From NCBI GenBank assembly GCA_900315585.1, contig OMZP01000013.1:1-52362 (forward strand): DNA of 52,362 nucleotides. The letters are read 5' to 3'. Source of the stretch: an uncultured Eubacteriales bacterium (lineage in GTDB: Bacteria; Bacillota; Clostridia; Christensenellales; Aristaeellaceae). The notes beneath the pieces were generated by a model. That model ran no database searches and was not told where the DNA came from. It saw only the letters and a program-made list of their open reading frames with translations. This document shows, piece by piece, positions 46,644-52,362 of the stretch; position 1 is the stretch's first letter; the number at the start of each line of letters is the position of its first letter. The position numbers and the translations under genes were made by a program.

Positions 46644-47705
46644 ATGAAGAAACTCGCCATCGTTCTGCTGGTCGCGCTGCTGGCCGCCGCGCTGCCCGTC
46701 GCCTGCCTGGCCGAGGCCGACAAGCCCTTCGCCGGCGCGGAGATCAAGGTCTACAACTGGGAAGACTACATCGACCGCGAAGTGCTGAAGATCTTCGAGG
46801 AGGAGACCGGCTGCCACGTGAACTACGTCACCTTCTCCCAGAACGAGGACATGTACACCAAGCTGTCCACCGGCGCGGAGAGCTATGACGTGGTCATTCC
46901 CTCCGAGTACATGATCGAGCGCCTCATCAAGGAGGACCTGGTGGAGGAGCTGAACCTGGACAACATCCCCAATATGGCCAATGTGGTGGACAACCTGCTG
47001 GACCCCATCTACGATCCCGGCAACGCCCACTCCATCCCCTACATGTGGGGCACCCTGGGCATCGTCTACAACACCGAGATGGTGGAAGATCCCGTCACCA
47101 GCTGGAACGCGCTGCTGGATGAAAAGTACGCCGGCGAAATCTTCATGATGGACTCCATGCGCGACACCGTGGCCATCGGCCTGATCATGAACGGCTACTC
47201 CGTGAACAGCGACAGCGAGGAAGAGCTGGAGGCCGCCCGGGAGTGGCTGCTGGCCCAGAAGGACTCCAACGTGCTGGGCGGCTACATCCTGGACCAGGCC
47301 AAGGACATGATGGCCGGCAACGAGGCCGCCATGGCCGTGATGTACTCCGGCGACGCCCTGTACGCCATCGAGAAAAACGATGCCCTGGCCTACGTCATCC
47401 CCGACGAGGGCAGCAACATCTGGGTGGACGGCATGTGCGTGCCCAAGTCCGCCAAGAACAAGGAAGCCGCCGAGTGCTTCATCAACTTCATGTGCCGTCC
47501 CGACATCGCCCAGATGAACATGGACTACATCTACTATTCCTCCCCCATCAAGCAGGTCGTGGAGCAGCTCGACGAGGAGGAGCTGGCCAGCATCGCCATG
47601 AACCCCACCGACGAGATGGTGGCCCGCTGCGAATACTACGTGGACATCTCCACCTTCGACAACGCCTGGCTGTACGACGACGTCTGGATGGACGTACTGA
47701 TGTGA
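46644..47705 (+). CDS. potD: spermidine/putrescine-binding protein
   Basis: A 353-residue periplasmic-type binding protein exported by a signal peptide (MKKLAIVLLVALLAAALPVACLA); the Cys at 22 could be lipidated although the lipobox is poor. Family motifs: VYNWEDYIDREVLKIFEEETG, YDVVIPSEYMIERL, PYMWGTLGIVYN, MLDSMRDTVAIGL-like block and IWVDGMCVPKSAKN. The ATG at 46644 is chosen over upstream in-frame ATGs because CTGGAGG lies at 46628-46634 and the signal peptide begins there. It delivers polyamines to PotBC. Confidence 0.93.
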   Translation: MKKLAIVLLVALLAAALPVACLAEADKPFAGAEIKVYNWEDYIDREVLKIFEEETGCHVNYVTFSQNEDMYTKLSTGAESYDVVIPSEYMIERLIKEDLVEELNLDNIPNMANVVDNLLDPIYDPGNAHSIPYMWGTLGIVYNTEMVEDPVTSWNALLDEKYAGEIFMMDSMRDTVAIGLIMNGYSVNSDSEEELEAAREWLLAQKDSNVLGGYILDQAKDMMAGNEAAMAVMYSGDALYAIEKNDALAYVIPDEGSNIWVDGMCVPKSAKNKEAAECFINFMCRPDIAQMNMDYIYYSSPIKQVVEQLDEEELASIAMNPTDEMVARCEYYVDISTFDNAWLYDDVWMDVLM

Positions 47706-47783
47706 GTCGGCAGGGCCGACAGCCAACTGCTGCCGCCCGGAAAATGGGATGCTTCATCTCATTCACCGCGCCCGGCAAAACAC

Positions 47784-47824
47784 GATTCCCCGCGCCACTG
47801 ATTCAAACGCGGGGAATCTTCGTT
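47784..47824. terminator. potD terminator, conserved-loop hairpin copy 2
   Basis: GATTCCCCGCG (47784-47794) and CGCGGGGAATC (47808-47818), then TTCGTTTT. Read on the minus strand the loop is TTTGAATCAGTGG, matching the loop of the copies at 40710 and 48278. Confidence 0.8.
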
Positions 47825-47833
47825 TTGGAAAAA

Positions 47834-47950
47834 TGTGAAATGGGGACGGTTCTCATTTCACGTTTCACTTGCTAAAATGTGAAACGGGGACGGTTCTCAT
47901 TTCACGTTTTACTCACTATAATGTGAAATAGGGACGGTTCTCTTTTCACG
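47834..47950 (+). repeat. three tandem 44-bp repeats with GGGGACGGTTCT core
   Basis: TGTGAAAT/C-GGGGACGGTTCT-CATTTCACG-TTT units start at 47834, 47878 and 47922, an exact 44-bp period. Each unit has GTGAAAT/ATTTCAC inverted arms. Two more copies in inverse orientation lie at 50981-51049. Cores of this kind are frequent in REP sequences of gut bacteria. Confidence 0.85.
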
Positions 47951-48427
47951 TTTCCTGCCTGCAGGGCAAGGGCCGAGGGGAATTTCAAGGCACTTTTATC
48001 GAGCGGCCAATCCCTTTCCCAATTCCAATCATGAATTGGCCGCGAAATACTTGTGCCGGGAATTCCCCCTCGGCCCTGTCCGCAGCGCGTGAAATGCTGT
48101 TTTCACCCCCCAACGCGGAGATCCTCCATTCGTTCAGGGGACGACCTCATCCGGCGCTGCGCGCCACCTTCCCCTAAAGGGGAAGGCAATTCGGAATTGC
48201 GGTTGACAACCCCTCCGGCACTTCGCGCCACCTCCCCTTACACAGGGGAGGCTTTTGGGGGGAGGTGGAAGGACAAAGAAATCCCGCGCTGGAATCAGTG
48301 GCGCGGGATTTCGTCGATATTATCGCGGCAACGCTTTGGATGGAGCATTCCATGTTCCACGCGGCAGCAGTTGGGGTTGAGCACCCTGCGCTCCACGTGG
48401 CAGCAGTTGGGGTTGAGCGCCCTGCGC
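47951..48427. repeat. repeat-rich intergenic region after potD
   Basis: No gene is supported. It holds the second GACCTCATCCG...CCTTCCCC/GGGGAAGG element (48134-48187), a related CTCCCC/GGGGAGG hairpin (48222-48252), conserved-loop hairpin copy 3 (48278-48312, perfect 12-bp stem, loop TGGAATCAGTG), and two tandem 35-bp units at 48358-48428 containing GGCAGCAGTTGGGGTTGAGC. The last unit runs up to the stop codon of the next gene. Confidence 0.7.
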
Positions 48428-49174
48428 TCACTTGTGGGCCCACTTGTAGGCGCGCTCGATGGACTTCTGGTGATGCTCGTTCTCCTGCTCGGAGCCGTGG
48501 GTGATGCTGCCCACCATGTGCAGGCAGAACTGGCCGTCGTAGTTGTTGTTCTTGATGGTCTGGTCGCCGTGGGGCTCGGTGTTGATGCCGCAGGCCACGT
48601 ACTTGTCGCCGGCCTTCAGGATCACGGCGTGGCTCTTCCAGGAGAAGTGGCCGCCCGCCACCCTAAGCAGCTTGGCGGTGTCGGCGGCGCTGGCGGGTTC
48701 CACGTCGGCGTGATTGTGACCGCCCATGCGCTTGATCTTCAGCTCGATGCCGGTGTCGATGTCGTAGATGTAGCCGTACTTGCCCTTCTTCAGGACGTTC
48801 TTGCCGTCGCCGAACCACTCCATCTTCACGACCTTGCTCTTCCAGGAGCTGCTGCTGGCGGCCTTCTTGGTCTTCGAGGAGGATTTCGAGGAAGACTTCG
48901 AGGAGCTCTTCTTGCTCAGGTACTTGACGGGCATGTAGCCGGTCTTGCCGCTCACCTTCACCTTCGCCCACTTGCCCTTCACCGCCGTCACCGTCACGGT
49001 GGTGCCCTTCGGCATCTTCACATGCTTGGCGGAGGAGGAGGCCGACTTGTAGATCTTCGCGGAGGAGGACGACACGCTCGCCTTCACCGACTCGGCCATT
49101 GCCGGAGCCGCCGCGGAAACCAGGAGCACTGCAATCAGCATCGCGCAGAAAAACTTTTGTATACGCCGCAACAT
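48428..49174 (-). CDS. secreted SH3-domain protein with uncharacterised C-terminal domain
   Basis: A 248-residue exported protein: signal peptide (KFFCAMLIAVLLVSAAAPAMA), SH3 domain at 30-85 (AKIYKSASSSAKHVKMPKGTTVTVTAV, GYMPVKYL), a Ser/Lys linker (88-115), and a conserved domain at 115-245 with RMGGHNHADVEP, SWKSHAVIL, GQFCLHM, THGSE and EHHQ. The spaced His/Cys/Asp residues look like a hydrolase or metal site, but I cannot name the family with certainty. It probably acts in the cell wall. It stands alone. Confidence 0.8.
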   Translation of the reverse strand: MLRRIQKFFCAMLIAVLLVSAAAPAMAESVKASVSSSSAKIYKSASSSAKHVKMPKGTTVTVTAVKGKWAKVKVSGKTGYMPVKYLSKKSSSKSSSKSSSKTKKAASSSSWKSKVVKMEWFGDGKNVLKKGKYGYIYDIDTGIELKIKRMGGHNHADVEPASAADTAKLLRVAGGHFSWKSHAVILKAGDKYVACGINTEPHGDQTIKNNNYDGQFCLHMVGSITHGSEQENEHHQKSIERAYKWAHK

Positions 49175-49442
49175 TTTGTTTCACCTTTTCCTGGAAATTT
49201 TAATTACTGATTGCATTATATTACAAAACTATTTCATTGTGTTCGATTTCCTTAAAATGTACGCCCCTTTCCTAAATAGTGTCGCAATATTTCCAATTCT
49301 CGACCATTTTCGGAATTTAGACTTTTTCTCGAAATCCTTCCCCAGCATTTGACGCGCCGCGCCGGGACATGTATAATAGATGTGTATATGAACGCCCTGA
49401 GCGGCCGCAAGCGCGGCCATGTCCCAAGAGAGGAGCATCACC

Positions 49443-49730
49443 ATGGCGAAATTGAGCAAAAAACAGCCCTCCATCCTGAACTGGATGGGCACGCTGTTCC
49501 TGTACGGCATTCCCGGCGTGAACCTGATCTTCCTGATCGTCTCCGCGATCTTCGCGAAATCCGCCAGCAAGCGCAGCTTTGCCATCGCGGGCATCCTGCT
49601 GATCGTTGTGCTCGCGGTGCTGGTGTTCGCCGCCTTTGCCATCTTCCCGGATTTCTTCAACCGGCTGACGGAGGCCATGCGCAACGTGGTGCACCCCGTC
49701 CCCGTAGGCGAGGTCATCCCGGTGGCCTGA
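49443..49730 (+). CDS. small two-helix membrane protein
   Basis: A 95-residue protein I do not recognise. Two membrane helices: WMGTLFLYGIPGVNLIFLIVSAIF and FAIAGILLIVVLAVLVFAAFAIF, joined by a basic loop (AKSASKRS), with a short amphipathic C-terminus. The first half (NWMGTLFLYGIPGVNLIFL) resembles small membrane proteins of Clostridia. The start at 49443 follows AGAGGAGC. A strong terminator lies downstream. Confidence 0.75.
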   Translation: MAKLSKKQPSILNWMGTLFLYGIPGVNLIFLIVSAIFAKSASKRSFAIAGILLIVVLAVLVFAAFAIFPDFFNRLTEAMRNVVHPVPVGEVIPVA

Positions 49731-49741
49731 TCGCAGGCATA

Positions 49742-49782
49742 ACAAAGTGGGAGCCATCCATTTTGGATGGCTCCCACTTTGT
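49742..49782 (+). terminator. strong 18-bp hairpin terminator
   Basis: ACAAAGTGGGAGCCATCC and its exact inverse flank the loop ATTTT. The A-rich/T-rich ends make it usable in both directions. Confidence 0.8.
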
Positions 49783-49935
49783 TGTCTTCCCCCGGATGGA
49801 AAGTGGCGCACAGCGCCGGTTGATGTCGTTATCGTTCGACGACGGCAATCGTCCTGCCCGGCGGGCGGCGCAACGCCGCCCCTACTCTTGTACGCCTCTT
49901 ATGTACGCTGTTCGTTCAGTTGTTTCCCTGCCCGG

Positions 49936-50907
49936 TCAATCCCCTTCGACCTCCAGCGCCTCGGCCGTCTCCTTCCGGCGATAGAGCTTCCGATCCAGGG
50001 ACCAGATGCGCTCGGTGAACCCGCCGGGCGTGGCCACTTTCAGGGCGCGGTTCATCTCGAAGATGCGGGCGTCCAGCAGGTCCAGCACGTGCAGCACCTC
50101 CGCCTCCGGGAACATGGGCGGCTTGGGGCTGCCGAACTCCGGCAGGTCGTGGTGGGACAGGATCATGTGCTCCAGCATCATCAGCAGCTCCGGGCGCACG
50201 TTCAGCTCCCGCCCGCAGCGGTCCAGCTCCGCCACGCCCATCACCAGGTGGCCGATGAGCATGCCCTCGGCGGTGTAGTCGCTCACCATGCCGATCTCGT
50301 CGGCGTCCATCTCCGCGATCTTGCACAGGTCGTGGAGGATCACTCCCGCCGACAGCAGCTCCGCGTCCAGCGTGGGATAGATCTCGCAGATGGCGGCGGC
50401 GCTTCTGAGCATGGTGCTGGTGTGGTGCAAGAGGCCCGCGCGCTCCGCGTGGTGCAGCTTCGAGGCCGCCGGGTAGTAGGTCAGCTTGTCGCCGCACTCC
50501 TCCAGCCGCTTCAGCACCAGCGCCTTCAGCTGAACGTCCGTGAAGGCGTCCACCCGGTTCAGGATGTAATCCAGCATCTCTCCCGGCGGATAAGGGGCGC
50601 AGGGCGTCAGCGCGTCCATGTCGAAGTCGTCCGTCTCCGCCGACGGGCGCATCTTGTCCACCCGCAGCTGGGGCCGGCCATTGTATTCCAGCATCATGCC
50701 CCGCACCCGGATCACCTGGGCCACGGGCGGCGGCGGGGTCAGCCCGTCCCACATCTTGGCGTTCACCTCGCCGGAGATGTCGCAAAGCGTCATGTCCAGG
50801 TATTTCCCGCCGTTGGAGCTGGTCCGCTGCGCGGCGGCCCGCACCAGCAAAAACCCGTCGAAAACCTGTCCCTTGATCATGTTGGCCAGCTGCGGCTGCG
50901 GCTTCAT
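49936..50907 (-). CDS. yhaM: YhaM-type 3'-5' exoribonuclease, OB-fold plus HD domain
   Basis: A 323-residue protein: OB-fold at 12-90 (VFDGFLLVRAAAQRTSSNGGKYLDMTLCDISGEVNAKMWD) and HD domain at about 155-290 (GLLHHTSTML, AGVILHDLCKIAEM, EHMILSHHDLPEFGSPKPPMFPEAEVLHVLDLLDAR). B. subtilis YhaM degrades RNA and DNA from the 3' end using this arrangement. ATG 50907 follows GGGGGGCGAT. It is divergent from the 51120 gene. Confidence in the family is high, in the exact substrate moderate. Confidence 0.9.
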   Translation of the reverse strand: MKPQPQLANMIKGQVFDGFLLVRAAAQRTSSNGGKYLDMTLCDISGEVNAKMWDGLTPPPPVAQVIRVRGMMLEYNGRPQLRVDKMRPSAETDDFDMDALTPCAPYPPGEMLDYILNRVDAFTDVQLKALVLKRLEECGDKLTYYPAASKLHHAERAGLLHHTSTMLRSAAAICEIYPTLDAELLSAGVILHDLCKIAEMDADEIGMVSDYTAEGMLIGHLVMGVAELDRCGRELNVRPELLMMLEHMILSHHDLPEFGSPKPPMFPEAEVLHVLDLLDARIFEMNRALKVATPGGFTERIWSLDRKLYRRKETAEALEVEGD

Positions 50908-50980
50908 GCCATCGCCCCCCGTCCCGTTATTTCTACATAACATTGTAGACGCTCGGCGCGAGGCTGTCAAGGGCGAAAAA

Positions 50981-51049
50981 CGTGAAATGGGGACGGTTCT
51001 CATTTCACATAATAGCAAAAACGTGATATGAGAACCGTCCCCATTTCAC
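50981..51049. repeat. inverted pair of GGGGACGGTTCT repeats
   Basis: One copy on the plus strand (50981-51008) and one inverted (51023-51049), together a large hairpin with a 14-nt centre, in the divergent region between yhaM and the 51120 gene. They match the 44-bp tandem units near 47834. Confidence 0.85.
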
Positions 51050-51060
51050 ATATTTTGTGG

Positions 51061-51089
51061 TTGCCGAGTTCACAAAATTCGATTATAAT
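51061..51089 (+). promoter_or_regulatory. promoter of the 51120 gene
   Basis: TTGCCG (51061-51066), 17-bp spacer, TATAAT (51084-51089), predicted start near 51096, 24 nt before the ATG. Confidence 0.75.
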
Positions 51090-51119
51090 GGTCTATATCA
51101 TTCCCAATGGAGGCATCCC

Positions 51120-51800
51120 ATGCCCGACACGAAGTTTTCATTCGCCGCCCTGAAGGAGCACCTGCGCCGGTATTTCTGGGTGTACCTGATCGGCGTCGCG
51201 GCCTGTCTGCTGGGCACGAACCTGCTCTGGACCACCACCGCGCCCCGGCCCACCAACGAGCAGACCGTGACCGTGTTCCTGGCGGACGTGTACACGAATC
51301 CCGAGCCCCTCTCGGGCGTGGCCGACGCCATGCTCAAGGCCACCCAGCCCTACGACGAAAACCTGAAGCTGGTGGAATTCCAGAGCCTGCAATACAATGA
51401 GAACGAGTACACCAGCAGCATGCTGCTGATGACCCGCCTGGCCGTGGGCGAGGGCGACGCCTTCCTGGCCTCCCAGAGCGTGATGGACGCGCTGGTGCAG
51501 TCCCAGGCCCTGGAGCCGTTGGATGGGCACGTGGCCGACGGCTGGCTCGCCGGGTACGACCTGGAGCCCTACTACGCCACCTACACCGACGAGGAGGAGG
51601 GCATCAGCGAGACCTTCCTGGCGGCCCTGAAGCTGGACAACTACCCGATCCTGATGGAGAAAGGCGCGTTCATCAGCGAGGGCGGCTACCTGTGCGTCAC
51701 CTCGAACGGCGGCAACGTGGACACCACGATGAAGGCGCTGGAGGCCATGATGGCGGCGCTGACGGAGGAACAGAATGCTCAGTCAGAAACTGCAAAATAA
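51120..51800 (+). CDS. membrane-anchored protein of unknown function
   Basis: A 226-residue protein not recognised. A cytosolic N-terminus (about 20 residues) and one membrane helix (YFWVYLIGVAACLLGTNLLW) lead to an outer domain (TVTVFLADVYTNPEPLSGVADAML, LKLVEFQSLQYNENEYTSSMLLMTRLAVGEGDAFLASQSVMDAL) reminiscent of the periplasmic-binding fold of small solute-binding-like proteins. AATGGAGG precedes ATG 51120. It overlaps the next gene by 26 nt, so the two are likely co-translated and may interact. Confidence 0.8.
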   Translation: MPDTKFSFAALKEHLRRYFWVYLIGVAACLLGTNLLWTTTAPRPTNEQTVTVFLADVYTNPEPLSGVADAMLKATQPYDENLKLVEFQSLQYNENEYTSSMLLMTRLAVGEGDAFLASQSVMDALVQSQALEPLDGHVADGWLAGYDLEPYYATYTDEEEGISETFLAALKLDNYPILMEKGAFISEGGYLCVTSNGGNVDTTMKALEAMMAALTEEQNAQSETAK

Positions 51801-52266
51801 GCAGCCCACCCCGCTGCAGGGCGTGGGCCTGGTGCTGGTCATCGCGCTGGCGGCGGTGGCGGGCTCGGCCTTCTTCACGAGGCTGGCCCCCCGGCTGGGC
51901 AACCTCGCCTCGCTGCTGTTCATTGCCTACGGCTGCGCCATCGCCTATTTCCTGCTGAACTGGTACGGCATGAGCTTCCTCTACACCGCCACCGACGACT
52001 GCCTGCGCCTGTGCCGCGCCTACGGCAAGCGGGAGCGGTTCATGGCCGACGTGTGGCTGAACCAGGTGGTGGCCTACGGCACGCCGGAGGAGATCAAGCA
52101 GAAGCATCCCGACGCCCCCGTCACCCGCGCCACCCGCACCCAGTGCGAATACGCGCCCCTGGCCCTGGCCTACCGGGAGGGCGGCAGGGTTCGCGCGGCC
52201 GTCATCCAGCCGGATGATGCCATGCGGGAGCACCTGATCCGGAAGATCCGGGAATACATGAAATAA
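51775..52266 (+). CDS. two-helix membrane protein of unknown function
   Basis: A 163-residue protein with two membrane helices (GVGLVLVIALAAVAGSAFF and LASLLFIAYGCAIAYFLL) and a cytosolic domain with DDCLRLCRAYGKRERFMADVWLNQVVAYGTPEEIKQKHPDAP. I do not recognise it. The start overlaps the end of the preceding gene by 26 nt and lies after GGAGGAAC, so the pair forms a coupled unit. Confidence 0.8.
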   Translation: MLSQKLQNKQPTPLQGVGLVLVIALAAVAGSAFFTRLAPRLGNLASLLFIAYGCAIAYFLLNWYGMSFLYTATDDCLRLCRAYGKRERFMADVWLNQVVAYGTPEEIKQKHPDAPVTRATRTQCEYAPLALAYREGGRVRAAVIQPDDAMREHLIRKIREYMK

Positions 52267-52362
52267 TACTAAATTCCTTCTAAAACATGTACAAATGCGG
52301 AGTGGATTTTTTGTTCTGGCAAAGCTGAGCGGAGGGAGGCGATGCAGCGCATCGTTGACCGA
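52267..52362 (+). other. terminal intergenic stretch with possible gene start
   Basis: AT-rich sequence followed by GGAGGGAGG and an ATG at 52342 that is open for the last seven codons. It could be a gene start or part of a repeat; too little is visible to decide. Confidence 0.25.

Noticed and set aside
47834..47950. CRISPR array
   Set aside because: The 44-bp period has near-identical units without unique spacers, and no cas genes are present; the same applies to the array at 23736-23903.

Overview
The window is chromosomal DNA of a GC-rich, endospore-lineage anaerobe of the Bacillota (class Clostridia; I cannot name the genus). This rests on yabP/yabQ/divIC sporulation and division genes, rubrerythrin, a CIRCE-controlled hsp20, Gram-positive style gyrB/gyrA, strong Shine-Dalgarno sites, several TTG/GTG starts, and many dispersed palindromic repeats between genes.

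Region 1 (1 to about 19,530) is the right part of a siphovirus-type prophage. It runs tail tube, gpG/gpT chaperones, tape measure, Dit, tail-tip protein with an SH3 domain and 23 ten-residue repeats, baseplate or fibre protein, holin, NlpC/P60-like endolysin, an HTH protein and a large serine integrase. Foreign-looking cargo sits inside the tail module: an antisense membrane protein (1250-1834) and a damaged P-loop ATPase (8473-8965) followed by a 5S rRNA-like fragment.

Region 2 (19,541-23,692) is a redox-type island. A five-gene minus-strand operon (Fe-S protein, DUF2249 protein, double cupin, D-2-hydroxyacid dehydrogenase with a cysteine-rich tail, ferredoxin) is divergent from a Crp/Fnr regulator. 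One 16-bp palindrome lies about 41 bp upstream of the predicted start points of both promoters. Next come an iteron-like array sharing sequence with the anticodon arm of the neighbouring tRNA-Val, and a duplicated tRNA 5' half.

Region 3 (24,467-33,180) holds a two-component system, a small membrane protein, rmuC-proC, yabP-yabQ-divIC, an IS3-family element whose left end carries five copies of its inverted-repeat core, and a PfkB-type sugar kinase.

Region 4 (33,416-43,000) holds gyrB and gyrA separated by a four-helix-bundle gene, tRNA-Arg, vanZ-like, rubrerythrin, ilvE and hsp20. Region 5 (43,017-52,362) holds an XRE-cupin regulator with potABCD polyamine uptake, a secreted SH3 protein, small membrane proteins and a YhaM-type nuclease.

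The most striking unexplained pattern is a family of intergenic elements made of G- or purine-rich 7- to 14-bp tandem arrays in inverted orientation. Seven arrays begin at or within about 15 nt of a stop codon, always purine-rich in the mRNA sense. The arrays enclose palindromic repeats or, between gyrB and gyrA, the four-helix-bundle gene. Other dispersed families are four copies of a GATCCTTCG palindrome, a GGACGCCAT palindrome, three hairpins with a conserved 11-nt loop, and a 44-bp tandem repeat.
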